64,000 nucleotides of DNA from Eledone cirrhosa (GCA_964016885.1 OZ024740.1:10430454-10494453), one strand, 5' to 3'; positions 45,072 to 58,904 are shown, counted from the first letter of the stretch. Translations and numbers: made by a program. Notes: generated by a model not told the origin, from the sequence alone.

Positions 45072-46559
45072 CTATTTGTTCTTGTGTCTGTTTAGCTTGT
45101 TTGCGTTTGGGGGATTTTGGTGGTTGTGTTGGTGATGCTGTGGGGAAAATGCTTGTGTGGGTGGTGTGTGTATTTTTTTTTGTGGGGGTGTTTGTGCTTT
45201 GTGGATTTCTTTTTTTTTTTTGTGTTTTGTTTTTTGTATTTTGGGGGACTTTGGTTTTCCCTCATCTTCACTGCTGGAGGATGAGGGGTCTGTGGCTGTG
45301 AGCGTGTTTGTGTCTGAGTGAGTGTTTATGTTCTTGTTCGTGTGTGTATTTTGGGGGGGAGGGGGAATGGGAGAGCTTTCCTCGTTTCCCCCCTGGGTGT
45401 GCAATTTTGGTGGTTCCATTGTTGACGGTGTTGCTGGTGGTCCTTGTCCCGGCGTCGCCAGCAGTGGAATCTTTCGACCCCTTGCGCTTTTCGGCAGTTG
45501 AGGGTAGAAGGCTCGCAAGTGTGTCGTTTCCCCACAAAGGAAACAATGCGGCCTTTTGCCCTCAGTCATTATATGCAACACCCTCTCGTTTTGGAGGCGG
45601 ATGTGGTCCGGGATTGCTTTTACGTTTTCGGGTCTGATTTGGAGCAGTATCTCCAGATCAACCCCGGACCAGTCGTCCCTGGCAGTTCTCGTTGCCTCTA
45701 CCGGGACTGTATCCGTTCCTTCCACGATTACGCAACCCAGGAGCCACCACATATCAAGTCCTGGTGGAATCCTGGGAATGCGCACACGTGCTATTCGTTT
45801 TCCCATGTGGGAGGGGTACATTATGACCTTGCTGGTTTTGCAAGGGGTCATTGAATGCTTCACAGCGAGGGCTTCAGACTTGAACAACACCGAAACGGTG
45901 CCGTATTGCCTGCCACTCTCTATGAAGTCTGTGTCCTCTCTGATGTATTTCAGTGCGGCTTCTATATCAGCTTGGGCGATTATCGCTGCCCTCTTTGTCT
46001 CTACTGAGATGCATCTGAAATGCACCGTTCTTTTTTCCACTGCCTCAATGGCTTCTGCCGGGACAGTTAAGTTTGCCCAGGTCTGCTCTTGATTTATGAT
46101 TTTCCAGGCCTGGGCCAACTTTTCCTCTCTGTTGGTTAAGTCAATGCTGTAGCATGGTCTCCTTTTAGCCGCTGCCACAGCAGCGAAAGTGTTCTTGTTG
46201 GTGTTGTCACTGTTGTTGTTCTTGTTGGTGTTGCTGCTGCTATTGCTGTTGTTGTTCTCCCCTGTGTCGTGGTTACCTTCTGTGCTGTTAGCCTTGTTGG
46301 TGCTGCTGCTGTCGCTACTATTACTCTCTGTGCTGTTCGTTTTGTTGGTGCTCTCGCTATTACCACCTTCTGCGCTGTTCGGCTTGTTGGTGTTGGTGTT
46401 GTCGCTGTTACCACCTTCCGCGCCGCTCGGCCCGTTGGTGCTGGCACTGTCGCTGCTCACACTCGTGCTGGTGGCGCTCCTCGCCCCACCTCTCCTCTCA
46501 ACGCTCAAGTCGCCGTTGCACGACAGCAGACCCGCCTCTAGGGGGCGTGGCCCCGCCAT
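45072..46559 (-). CDS. LINE ORF1: nucleic-acid-binding gag-like protein
   Basis: 495 residues. Residues 25-125 are low-complexity Asn/Ser/Thr repeats (NTNKPNSAEGGNSESTNK-like). 126-330 is a folded region (AKRRPCYSIDLTNREEKLAQ, KVIMYPSHMGKRIARVRIPR) resembling Tx1-group ORF1 proteins. At 339 a zinc knuckle reads CFLCGETTHLRAFYP: C339, C342 and H347 are present, but the fourth ligand is Tyr352 (TAC where TGC is expected). The tail is Pro/Lys/Thr-rich. ORF1 proteins of such elements package LINE RNA. The end at 45,072 is probably the product of a frameshift in A-runs. The start ATG lies at the edge of the element. Confidence 0.82.
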   Translation of the reverse strand: MAGPRPLEAGLLSCNGDLSVERRGGARSATSTSVSSDSASTNGPSGAEGGNSDNTNTNKPNSAEGGNSESTNKTNSTESNSSDSSSTNKANSTEGNHDTGENNNSNSSSNTNKNNNSDNTNKNTFAAVAAAKRRPCYSIDLTNREEKLAQAWKIINQEQTWANLTVPAEAIEAVEKRTVHFRCISVETKRAAIIAQADIEAALKYIREDTDFIESGRQYGTVSVLFKSEALAVKHSMTPCKTSKVIMYPSHMGKRIARVRIPRIPPGLDMWWLLGCVIVEGTDTVPVEATRTARDDWSGVDLEILLQIRPENVKAIPDHIRLQNERVLHIMTEGKRPHCFLCGETTHLRAFYPQLPKSARGRKIPLLATPGQGPPATPSTMEPPKLHTQGGNEESSPIPPPPQNTHTNKNINTHSDTNTLTATDPSSSSSEDEGKPKSPKIQKTKHKKKKEIHKAQTPPQKKIHTPPTQAFSPQHHQHNHQNPPNANKLNRHKNK

Positions 46560-46604
46560 GTTTTTTTTGAGAAAAAAATTATTATTTTTCCAAAATAAAG
46601 TTCA

Positions 46605-46632
46605 AATATTTGGGCCAAAAGGCCCAAATATT
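46605..46632. repeat. Perfect 12-bp inverted repeat
   Basis: AATATTTGGGCC and GGCCCAAATATT flank AAAA, just outside the 5' end of the LINE. Could form a hairpin; no poly-T run follows on either strand. Confidence 0.8.
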
Positions 46633-46639
46633 ATGAGTT

Positions 46640-47660
46640 ATTCCTTCACAGGATACAAATGAATGTCTTATAATGCTTCAGCGGTACAAAAAAATAAACA
46701 ATTCTCCACAATTAATCCTCAAAAAATTGCTTACTCACGGAGCTTCAAAAAACGTACATCCACTTTCGTCAATAATAATAATAATATTAAAAGGCCCAAT
46801 ATACATATATATATATATACATATGTACACATATATACATATATATCAATACACATTTCCATCAATACAAGCACAAACTAACCCTTATTAAGAGTTTAAA
46901 TATAAATAAGAATAATAAGAATAATAAGAATAAAAATAAAAATAAAAATATAATACATATATTATTTACAGTATAAAATGAAGTTGAAATGATTAAAAGT
47001 AAACATATAATATATAATAAACTATATAATTATATAATAGATAATCTCCGGTTAATTTGCACAAACAATATAAATGTTACAATAACACTATAATAACAAT
47101 ATTATAATATAATGGCATATAACTTAACAAATCATATAGAGTTAGAGATCGGGTGAGAAAAAAAATATTGTACAGAACTAAATTATGTTGGAAAAATTAT
47201 GTTGGAAAAATATCAAAACCATTGCAAGAAAACAGATGGAGTTCACATTTCTCTACAATTGGTGTAAATAAATATTATCCAAACATTACAAAAATTATAA
47301 AAATATAAACATATTACAGAATATACAAAATTTAACATAACATAATGGTACATTTAATAATCGGTAAATAATAAAGATCAGTAGTACGTTTACAAAGAGT
47401 GGAATGATATAAAAATTTCAATATAAAATATTGAATATAGTATAATATACATAATTACGTGGTTGGTGGACAGACATTTGTGAATAAGTGAATAAGAACC
47501 AGACAGAAAACTACGCACGGTAGTATAAATATATAAATAAAATCAACCGGAAATCGAAAAACAAAAACAAAAGTATTTACTTAGGTGTCACATGCAGTCA
47601 AGTAAAAAATTTAGGAAACAAACCCGGATAAATGACTAGAAAACCATATATATATATATA
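46640..47660. other. AT-rich interval without genes
   Basis: Simple AT-rich sequence with TATA and AATAATAAG runs (46,798-46,850, 46,905-46,960). I see no coding frame or recognised repeat. Confidence 0.5.
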
Positions 47661-47750
47661 TGCAAAAGTTCTATTTAAATTGTTGGGATACAACAAGCAA
47701 ATGTTTTTATAACTGATATAAAGCACTCGACAAGTATTTGGAGTAAATAT

Positions 47751-48470
47751 ACGATATTAACAAATGGAAACTATATTTATATAACCATATCTATTTTTTT
47801 ATACATATTTCAAGGATACCATGTTAAATTATGGTATGCTTTCATCAGACAAAATACAATATATACCAGTTTTATAAATAAATATTGACATACCCTTACA
47901 AAATGCAACCGTTACTTTTGGAAGACATCGGGATAGTGGAGTTGTTTACTTATATTAGTAAGTCGTTGTGTTGCAGAGAAGGAAAAAAACGGAGAGAGAG
48001 AAAATGGAGAAAGAAAGAAAAAAACAAGAAAAAGAAAAAAAGAAAAAAGAGAGAAAAACTAGAGAGAGATATCAAAACACCAGACAGAGAGAAAAAAAAT
48101 CGAGAGAGAAAAATATAGAGATAGAGAGAGGGGGAGAGAACGAAAACCTTAAGTCATGTCATATTAAGTTAAGTTAACAATTGAGATGAAATGAATAAAT
48201 AAAATTAGAAATATTAATATTCATGAATGGAATATACATATATAATATGAGAAATTAATCATTGTTTAACTATGATTAGATATTTAGTTTAAAAATTGAG
48301 ATCAATATATTAAAAATTGGAATTTAAACATTAAGAAATCTATATATTGCTAGAGAAACTACATATCATATAACACGTACACACACGCAAAAATACATAT
48401 AAATATATATATACACACACTCACAAAATACACACCATATCTACCCCAGTATATAATATATACATACAAA
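47751..48470. repeat. Left inverted terminal repeat of PLE copy f
   Basis: Reverse complement of 51,301-52,097 from ACGATATTAACAAATGGAAA through AAGACATCGGGATAGTGGAG, a purine-rich GAGAGA/GAAAAA stretch, AACCTTAAGTCATGTCATAT, and ACACACACGCAAAAATACAT to CCCAGTATATAATATATACA. It is 77 bp shorter than its partner, mostly in the GAAAAA tract. Purine-tract frames here are not genes. 48,471-49,300 downstream is AT-rich UTR with no feature. Confidence 0.92.
47792..47856 (-). ncRNA. Hammerhead candidate, left terminal repeat of PLE copy f
   Basis: Minus strand: core CTGATGA (47,842-47,848), helix II AAG/CTT, then a C.C mismatch, then ATACCAT/ATGGTAT with loop AATTTAAC, GAAA (47,808-47,811), helix III A-T/T-A with loop ATGT, ATA cleavage triplet, and helix I TATTTTGT with AAAAAATA (7 of 8 pairs). 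This copy has the same sense as the RT gene and lies on its 3' side. Confidence 0.72.
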
Positions 48471-49301
48471 GCATAAATGATTTTTTTATTTAATGTTATA
48501 CATCCTTTGTGTTATTAAATAAACATTTTTAATATATATATATAAATATATAAGATTAGTTGCCATGCATTTATGGCTGTTAGTTATGTCTATCTGCAAT
48601 TAAATTATATGGATATACATGTACATGTACACACCCAATTCTTACATATACATATATATACATGTGTGTGCAGCCTCAGCAAATTGGTAGACACGCGTCA
48701 CGCATGCATACATACAGACAGACATATATTCATAAGAATGCATATAGCACATGTATATGTATGTTAATATACACATATACATACATATACGTATAGAGAT
48801 AAGTATACATCAATATAGTACATAGTATAATTGAATACATAAAATACAAAAGGATTATATTTTGGAAATATAATTATATCAATATAACTTTAAAAACAAA
48901 ACAATTTTAAAATATTATAGAATATTTTAAGTTAAAATAATATGTTTAATAGATTTAGTATAGAAATTTATCTTACGTATATTTTACTCAAGATATTGAA
49001 AGGATAAACTTTCGAAAATTATGAGAAGCTATCAGAATAAAAACAATCATAATAAAAAATAAAAAATAAATAAAAAATAAGAAATAGGAAATATTTTCTC
49101 CTTTCAAGAGCTCTCAATATATTTCTCTAGAATAGTTTATTATATTTATATTTATATTTAGGAAGAAAATTTATTTATACTTGAGTACTTAACCAAAGAA
49201 AATGAAAAAGATGAAGGAATCTAATGATTTATCGACAGGTTTCATATATTAACCAAATTAATTAATTAATTATACACTACATTTTAAATTTATATTTATA
49301 T

Positions 49302-50870
49302 TTAAACGTTGAGTTCAATCTGTCTGCAGCAACTGAATAAATTATTCCTTAAATTCAGGGAATTTTTGGTCTTTAATATAAAGAATATTTCCTCTATACA
49401 AAGATCGCAATTTTCTGAAGAGGAGTTAAAAGGAGTAGCTTGTGAAATAATATTCCAAATCAGCGAATATTCAACATTTTCTCGTTTTAGGTCCCATAAT
49501 AGGCTAGATAGAGAAGTTGAAGATTTTTTGTTTGGATCTGTAAAAGAATTTTTATGATTATTGAAGCGGGATTTGAACTCTGTGGAGGTAGATCCGACAT
49601 AATTAAATGAATTTAAAATAGTTTTTACATTACAATTATAAACTACATTTTTAGGTAAGCAATTGTTATTTAACAGACAGTTGGATTTATTTCTACAGTT
49701 ACAATTATTCGATTGAATATTGCTTGGGTTATTATTGTTATTTTGGTTAGGTTTTAAATTTCTATTATTAATTCTATTAATATTTTGCGCTAAATTTTTG
49801 GTGGAAGAGTAAGTTAATTTTATAGTATGTCTATTAAACATTGAGTAATATCTATGTGTTCTAGGGAAGCATTTGTCAAGAGCTTTAAAGAATAGTTTAG
49901 CAATAGGGGTTTTAATATTTAGTGAGAAAGGAGAAGCGAACCATAATATGTTCCTAGTTCTATTTCTTTTTCGGCTTTCGGAATTATTGTAAGGTTTTCT
50001 ATTATAGTTGTTAAAATTGTTACCATAGTTAAAATTGTTATTATTTTGGTTAGTTGTTATATTATTATTATCGATGTATTTAATTTTATTTCTATACCCA
50101 GCTCTACCTAACGCTTCGTTGTAATAATGCGCTTTTTCATCAAATATATTCTTATTAGATGAAATTCTCAAAATTCGTTCTTGTACAGAGTTCACTATAG
50201 TATTTTTAACGGATCTGGCGTGATTAGTGTTAAAATTGACATAATTTAAGTTCTCATTTAGTTTGTGAAATGGATAATGAAGACATGTGTTAAGATTTAG
50301 TGTTACATCTAGAAAATTGACTATTTTATGGTTATTCTCTATTTCTACTTTTAGATTAAGGTAATTAAAAAATTGTATAATTTGTTTTCTTTTTCTATTT
50401 AGTTCACAGCTATTATTTTCTATAAGTAAAAGCATGTCGTCACGATATAAACCTCCGGTTACACCAGGTATTTTTCTATGTAGAGAATTAATTATAAATA
50501 GGCCTACAAGATCCGTTACCTGAGCTGAGTCTGAAGATCCCATAGTTATGTCGAAATTATTATTTCTATCTGCCCTAGTCGAGAGTTGGTTATTAAATTC
50601 TATTAATGTTTTCCGTGCCGATAATATAATGTGCATTTCATTGCTAGTTATGTCTGTATGTTTAAATGCGTAAGTTAGTGCCTTATTCAGTAGATTAGGA
50701 GTGATAGATGAATAGTAGTTAGCAATATCCAACTGAATAAACTTATTATTATAATTATATTTAATTTCTTTAAACCAATCGATAACCTCACTAGTTCCTT
50801 TCCATAATTTTAAGTAAGATAAATTAGGTAAATTCTTAATTTGTGGTATTATTCTGTCTAGAATATTTTT
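49302..50870 (-). pseudogene. PLE copy f: reverse transcriptase palm and GIY-YIG nuclease
   Basis: Open from about 50,870 (SKNILDRIIPQIKNLPNLSY) to the stop at 49,302. FIQLDIANYYSSITPNLLNK holds motif A Asp, NFDITMGSSDSAQVTDLVGL motif B, and GVTGGLYRDDMLLLIENN motif C (YRDD). KIVNFLDVTLNLN and the connector NRTRNILWFASPFSLNIKTP follow, then CFPRTHRYYSMFNRHTIKLT. A CxC cluster (CNCRNKSNCLLNNNC) precedes the nuclease NVVYNCNVKTILNSFNYVGS, with YVG, Arg and His retained. Asn-rich linkers reflect the AT-rich composition. All catalytic residues I can identify are present. The only clear lesion is the frameshift separating it from the N-terminal frame (50,858-51,274). Confidence 0.88.
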
Positions 50871-51274
50871 GCTAATCTGCCAAGGTCAGATTTAGATGGT
50901 GCAACTAATCTGACTGGTAAATCAGTTTCGAAGTTCCTTTTATGATCCTTCATATTAATCTTAGGTTTCCTTGGCATGAAGGGTTGTTTCCTATTTTCAA
51001 TGCCTAGTTCATGCATTATACAAGAGGCATCTGTATTCAGTTTTTCAAGGTCGTCTTTATTTGCTACTTTGTATTTCTTCCTTAGTTCCTTTAATATAAG
51101 ATCGTTATAAATGTCCTTTTGTATTCCGTAAAGATTATTGGTTTTGTCCGACTTGACTAGAATTTTCTCCAAGTTTTCAATATTACCTTTAATATTTCTT
51201 AAGTAATCTTGGCCTTTGAAGTTGTTTTTGAATTTGATGCTTTGGATGATAGATATATCATTTTCAAAATCCAT
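50858..51274 (-). pseudogene. PLE copy f: N-terminal RT region
   Basis: 138 residues from ATG 51,274: DFENDISIIQSIKFKNNFKG, NKTNNLYGIQKDIYNDLILK-type sequence, then KPKINMKDHKRNFETDLPVR and LVAPSKSDLGRLAKIF, the conserved block before the palm. The neighbouring frame continues smoothly with SKNILDRI, so a one-base indel near 50,870 split a single gene of about 657 codons. The ATG lies 27 bp inside the right terminal repeat border, so the upstream repeat probably supplies the promoter and leader. A 9-G run sits just upstream of the ATG (51,286). Confidence 0.8.
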
Positions 51275-51300
51275 TAGTAGTTTGTTGGGGGGGGGTTAGA

Positions 51301-52097
51301 TTTGTATGTATATATTATATACTGGGGTAGATATGGTGTGTGTTTTGTGAGTGTGTGTATATATATATTTATGTATATTTTTGCGTGTGTGTACGTGTTA
51401 TATGATATGAAGTGTCTCTAGCAATATATAGATTTCTTAATGTTTAAATTTCAATTTTTTATATATTGATCTCAATTTTTAAACTAAATATCTAATCATA
51501 GTTAAACAATGATTAATTTCTCATATTATATATGTATATTTCATTCATGAATATTAATATTTCTAATTTTATTTATTCATTTCATCTCAATTGTTAACTT
51601 AACTTAATATGACATGACTTAAGGTTTTCGTTCTCTCCCCCTCTCTCTATCTCTATATTTTTCTCTCTCGATTTTTTCTCTCTGTCTGGTGTTTTGATAT
51701 CTCTCTCTAGTTTTTCTCTCTTTTTTTCTTTTTTTCTTTTTTTCTTTTTCTTTTTCTTTTTCTTTTTCTTTTTCTTTTTCTTTTTCTTGTTTTTTTTCTT
51801 GTTTTTTTTTCTTTCTTTCTCCATTTTCTCTCTTTCCGTCTTTTTTTCTCTCTATCCGTCTTTTTCCTTCTCTGTAACACAACGACTTACTAATATAAGT
51901 AAACAACTCCACTATCCCGATGTCTTCCAAAAGTAACGGTTGCATTTTGTAAGGGTATGTCAATATTTATTTATAAAACTGGTATATATTGTATTTTGTC
52001 TGATGAAAGCATACCATAATTTAACATGGTATCCTTGAAATATGTATAAAAAAATAGATATGGTTATATAAATATAGTTTCCATTTGTTAATATCGT
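51301..52097. repeat. Right inverted terminal repeat of PLE copy f
   Basis: 797 bp, mirror of the left repeat, with an expanded CTTTTT tract at 51,720-51,815. It lies on the 5' side of the RT gene. It abuts (TA)n(TG)n(TA)n at 52,098-52,190. Confidence 0.92.
51992..52056 (+). ncRNA. Hammerhead candidate, right terminal repeat of PLE copy f
   Basis: Same sequence as the left-repeat motif, on the plus strand: helix I TATTTTGT (51,992-51,999) with AAAAAATA (52,049-52,056), core CTGATGA at 52,000-52,006, GAAA at 52,037-52,040, predicted cut after A52048. Sense is opposite to the RT gene. Confidence 0.72.
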
Positions 52098-52098
52098 G

Positions 52099-52189
<91 letters not shown>

Positions 52190-52190
<1 letters not shown>

Positions 52191-52786
52191 AGATCTTTAA
52201 TAGAAACTGTGTCAAAATTAGCTACTCCTGCGGTCCCCCTATTAAATCTTATATCATCAACAAAAAATCACCTAGAGAACATCAAAATTGCTCCTGTAGA
52301 ATCAAAAGTGAATGCCCATTACAAGGTAAATGCAACACCAAAGCCATTGTATATGCGGCTAAAGTGACAACCATCAGCAACAACCATCCAGCCACCAGTG
52401 AACGATATGTGGGTATGACGCAAGACAGATTCAAAACGCGTTATTACTCACATGTCGCATCTTTCCGACATCCAGAAAAAAGATTCACAACAGCTCTGGC
52501 TAGCAGAATATGGGATTTGAAAGACCAAGGCATCCAATATAAATTGGATTGGTCAATTTTGAACCAATCTAAAGAATATGCAAGAGGAACAAGAAAATGC
52601 ACGCTCTGCATAAATGAAAAGTATTGGATTTTGCAAAACCTTAAATCACCAAAGACCTGCCTAAACACAAAGACAGAAATTTTCACCAGTTGCCCACACG
52701 TGAAATCACACTGCTTTCCAGCTCATATAAACTTAACACACTTTCAGATACTTATCCTCCATAAGCTCTTATTCTTCACTTAAATT
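52190..52786 (+). pseudogene. PLE copy g: C-terminal GIY-YIG fragment
   Basis: The plus strand, one open frame from the microsatellite to 52,783: KIFNRNCVKISYSCGPPIKS (end of the RT connector), CSCRIKSECPLQGKC cysteine cluster, then AIVYAAKVTTISNNHPATSE and RYVGMTQDRFKTRYYSHVAS, the GIY-YIG nuclease with YVG, Arg and His, and CTLCINEKYWILQNLKSPKT. Same domain order as copies b and f, but a separate family. Truncated 5' right at the (TG)n/(TA)n tract, and its 3' end runs within 35 bp into a TTTTTA array. No RT palm remains. Confidence 0.82.
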
Positions 52787-52816
52787 ATTCTCTTTAAAGA
52801 CTACTCTTTCTAATTT

Positions 52817-53266
52817 ACTTTTATTTTTATTTTTATTTTTATTTTTATTTTTATTTTTATTTTTATTTTTATTTTTATTTTTATTTTTATTATTTTTATT
52901 TTTATTTTTATTTTTATTTTTATTTTTATTTTTATTTTTATTTTTATTTTTATTTTTATTTTTATTTTTATTTTTATTTTTATTTTTATTTTTATTTTTA
53001 TTTTTATTTTTATTTTTATTTTTATTTTTATTTTTATTTTTATTTTTATTTTTATTTTTATTTTTATTTTTATTTTTATTTTTATTTTTATTTTTATTTT
53101 TATTTTTATTTTTATTTTTATTTTTATTTTTATTTTTATTTTTATTTTTATTTTTATTTTTATTTTTATTTTTATTTTTATTTTTATTTTTATTTTTATT
53201 TTTATTTTTATTTTTATTTTTATTTTTATTTTTATTTATTTATTTATTTTTTTTTTTTTTTATTGC
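52817..53266 (+). repeat. (TTTTTA)n hexanucleotide array
   Basis: About 440 bp of almost pure ATTTTT, with one shorter period at about 52,890 and a TTTATTTA end. It starts just after the 3' end of PLE copy g. Confidence 0.97.
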
Positions 53267-53712
53267 ACATCCACTTTATTCGATTCACTTACCTAATATC
53301 TTCACTTTGCACATTTTACTTCCCTATTTTCTTTATTACCTGATTACACAGGTCACTTGCGTTTTCCACTTCAGATATTTTCTGTTATTTCGCAGCCAAT
53401 TTTATATTTTTATATTTGTACTCACTTATTCATAAGGCTGTTTTTACACCCTGTATCTATGTGTCCGAGCGTCTTTATGTGTGTATACTTTCTGTATATG
53501 TACACGAACGCCTCCGTATGTGCGCGCGCGTGCGTGTATATATATATGTGTGTATGTATGTGTGTTTTTATATCTGTGTTTTTACATCTATGTTTTTTTT
53601 ACATTCTTATTTTTATGTGTGTGCGTGTAAGCGGGTCAATGTGCGTTAATGTATGTATGTGTATATATGTGTGTGTATGTGCTGCATGTATGGATGTGTA
53701 TGTGCGCGTATG

Positions 53713-53743
<31 letters not shown>

Positions 53744-54440
53744 ATGTGTGTATGCAGTCGCGTACGTACGTGGGATTAGATATACATGGGGCGATATGTA
53801 TGTATATTTATATGTGCATCCTATGTGTGTATGTACGCTTGCATACGCTTTTGTCTGCACGTATTGCGTGTATATATATTTTTTTTTTATAGATATATGT
53901 TTCTTATAGATATATGTGTATGTACGCGTGTACCTTGTTTGTTTTCTTTTCTTTTCTTTTCTCTTCTCTAGTGTTCGACTACTTTCTCTTTCATCTAAAA
54001 TTTTTTTCTTTCTAAATTATTGTTCCATTTTTATAAATATATCGAGAATGACACTTTCTTTTAACTATTACACTCCCTTACCTCTTTTCATTCTGCATAT
54101 AAGTGTACGCGCGTGTGTGTGTGTTTATACGCGTGCCTTCAAATTCTTATAATGTATCTAATACCCTGCTTTCTGTATACATGTCAACCAGACACTCATA
54201 TTATATCTGTGTTTGTGGTTACATATACACAGATATACTTGCCCTCATACATATATTTACGCACACATTTTCACTATACACACGCATTTGTACATACATA
54301 CATATGTACATCTGTGAGTGTATATACATACATATACACACACCTAACTATATTTCCTTTAAAAATTTGTTTATATATTTTATATGTCTATTGCATTACC
54401 TTTATTTATATATATATATATTTTTTTTTTTGCATTTCTT
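53267..54440. repeat. TG/TA-rich low-complexity interval
   Basis: 53,480-53,900 is degenerate TGTGTATGTATATA microsatellite; 53,270-53,480 and 53,930-54,440 are AT-rich and unique-looking. The Cys/Tyr/Val frames come from the microsatellite. No gene recognised. Confidence 0.75.
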
Positions 54441-54476
54441 GAGGAGACTTTCCAAATATTTCACTATGTTTTATAT

Positions 54477-54550
54477 TGCCTCGTCCGACGAACGAATGAA
54501 GAGGTTTCTTTCGTATTCGTCTTATTCGGGAAACCTCTGGTAATGAGGTA
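54477..54550 (+). ncRNA. Hammerhead-like motif with altered core
   Basis: Helix I TGCCTCGT (54,477-54,484) pairs with ATGAGGTA (54,543-54,550), 8 of 8 with two G.T. The core is CCGACGA (54,485) rather than CTGACGA. Helix II is CGAAT/ATTCG within a long insert, GAAA at 54,530-54,533, helix III A-T plus CC/GG with loop TCT, cleavage triplet GTA. Same design and downstream sequence as 21,891-21,962. The T-to-C core change should weaken or abolish cleavage. Confidence 0.55.
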
Positions 54551-54652
54551 ATTATATTGTATTGTTTTTTATACATTAAATTTTGCTCTAGTACTTACAT
54601 AGAGCACTCTTCACTTCTATGACTTTTTCAATTTTCAACGGAAACTTCAATA

Positions 54653-56870
<2,218 letters not shown>

Positions 56871-56878
56871 ATATATAT

Positions 56879-57105
56879 ATATTAGAAAGTGAGGTTTTTT
56901 GGGGTTTTTTTTAACAAAATGAAAAATAACCGAGGTGTCCTACACGAGTGAAAATATAACGAAAAAAGATGAAATCGAAAATGCAACTGGAGTCTTATTT
57001 TTTAAAAAATATTTGGTTCCTTTACCGGTTTCCCAGTTCTTCTGCTTTTCAAAAGTAGAGTTGAGATGGAGGGTCTGTGGTTTTTGTCACATCTGGTTGG
57101 TCTCT
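56879..57105 (+). repeat. Dispersed repeat family R30, inverted copy
   Basis: Reverse complement of 30,695-30,910 with small indels: TTAGAAAGTGAGGTTTTTT, GAGGTGTCCTACACGAGTGA, AAATGCAACTGGAGTC, GGTTCCTTTACCGGTTTC, GAGATGGAGGGTCTGTGG. Confidence 0.8.
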
Positions 57106-57255
57106 GAATGTTACTTGTTTTATATGGAAAAAGTGGCTCGCAATGCCAGGTTTTTCGAGAAGTAATTTGATTGGTTGGTCAAATTTCGCGCCAGTTCGCG
57201 TTACAAAGTTCTTCAAACAAGGGGGGGGGGTCACATGTTGTTTTTTCATATATGA

Positions 57256-58082
<827 letters not shown>

Positions 58083-58084
<2 letters not shown>

Positions 58085-58619
58085 TGGAAGATGATTCTAT
58101 TAGTAGAAATGAGGGAGGGAGTTGTGTGTGTGTGAATATGGGTGTTATGTGTGTGTGAGTGGGGTGTGGGAGTATGTTAAGATGGAGAGAATATATAGAT
58201 TTTGTGTGTAATTTATTTATGTATTTATTTAGCCTAGCAATAGCGAGAGACTTAAGTCTTAGAAACCAGACTTTGCTTATTTTTTTTTTCTCTCTCAGTA
58301 CCTTTTATAGTTTTACCTTTCATTGTTCTACTTACCGTTTCGACTTCCTCCCCCTCCCCCTCCCCAGTATCCTCTTTTACCTCACACCCAGCTGTAGCCG
58401 GCACTACCAACGCTTGAATGGGTCTACTCCACCCCCTCTCCCTTTTTCTCCTACCGGGAGGTTCAGCTACCCCCTCCCCCGCCAATTTGCCATCACAGAT
58501 TTACTACTAACTTTTGATGTGACCAATCCTGGTGATTATCTCTTTGACCATATATGGAATTACCCCTTGATAAGCTCGGCTACTTAAATACCAGAATAAA
58601 CTTTCATTCAGTCCAGAAT
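58083..58619. other. Unannotated interval
   Basis: TG-rich then pyrimidine-rich sequence. I see no convincing coding frame; a short frame (58,159-58,587) has no recognisable domain. Confidence 0.4.
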
Positions 58620-58665
58620 TAGCCGTCGAAACGGCTTGAGCTCAGCCGTCGGGGTCTTACTTGTT
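58620..58665 (+). repeat. Half copy of the 22.1 kb fold-back element
   Basis: AGCCGTCGAAACGGCTTGAG then CTCAGCCGTCGGGGTC matches the right arm at 22,155-22,193 with one or two changes. The mirror arm is absent. Confidence 0.8.
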
Positions 58666-58730
58666 CCTATTACATATATATATATATAGTGACGAAACAT
58701 AAGTCAATTGCATGAGCTCATAATCCTTTA

Positions 58731-58791
58731 TTTACTGCTATATATATTTCGATGATAGCCATTGAATGGCTATGACCTCATCAGGGAGTTA
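58731..58791 (-). ncRNA. Hammerhead ribozyme candidate
   Basis: Minus strand: core CTGATGA (58,778-58,784), helix II GGT/ATC, a C.C mismatch, then ATAGCCAT/ATGGCTAT with loop TCA, GAAA (58,747-58,750), helix III A-T/T-A with loop ATAT, ATA cleavage triplet, and helix I ACTCC with GCAGT (one C.C mismatch). Helix II layout equals that of the PLE copy f hammerheads. No PLE coding sequence is next to it, so it may be a solo terminus or a retrozyme-like repeat. Confidence 0.65.
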
Positions 58792-58904
58792 GTCAGATCT
58801 TAGATATGCCAGCTCTGTGTGTATAGTGTTGATGGTATCAGAGTCTTGGGACATATGAGCTTGTTAGGAATAATTTAATGTTGTCAGAAGGAATAGTCTT
58901 AATT

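Larger units (their letters stand above)
40930..46565 (-). mobile_element. Nearly full-length Tx1/L1-like LINE
   Basis: About 5.6 kb on the minus strand: ORF1 (46,559 to about 44,647), a 29-bp gap, ORF2 (44,617 to 41,184) with endonuclease and reverse transcriptase, and a 3' UTR ending GGCCAATAAATGAAATC at about 40,930. GC content is clearly higher than the flanks. The 5' end is at or within a few bases of the ORF1 ATG, so the 5' UTR is very short or lost. Related 3' ends occur at 17.9-18.1 and 28.3-29.5 kb. Only a few lesions interrupt the frames. Confidence 0.88.
47661..52097 (-). mobile_element. Structurally complete Penelope-like element (copy f)
   Basis: Layout on the plus strand: a 90-bp tail (47,661-47,750), left inverted repeat (47,751-48,470), an AT-rich UTR, the RT/GIY-YIG gene on the minus strand (49,302-51,274), and right inverted repeat (51,301-52,097). 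The two repeats are near-identical by eye except for the length of a (GAAAAA)n-type tract, which suggests recent insertion. The tail lies 3' of the gene and recurs next to the short element at 32,976-33,066. Terminal repeats plus an asymmetric short tail are known Penelope-like features. Confidence 0.85.

Noticed and set aside
44631..45854. Plus-strand frames opposite the LINE ORF1/ORF2 junction
   Set aside because: Antisense shadows of the LINE coding strand; the minus strand carries the recognisable domains.
47885..48177. Lys/Glu/Arg-rich frames in the terminal repeats of the 47.7 kb PLE (also 51,594-51,963)
   Set aside because: They follow a variable GAAAAA/GAGA purine tract and change with tract length between the two repeats.
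53357..54543. Overlapping plus-strand frames of 70-146 codons
   Set aside because: Composition follows TG/TA-rich DNA, with no domain, conserved block or splice pattern.
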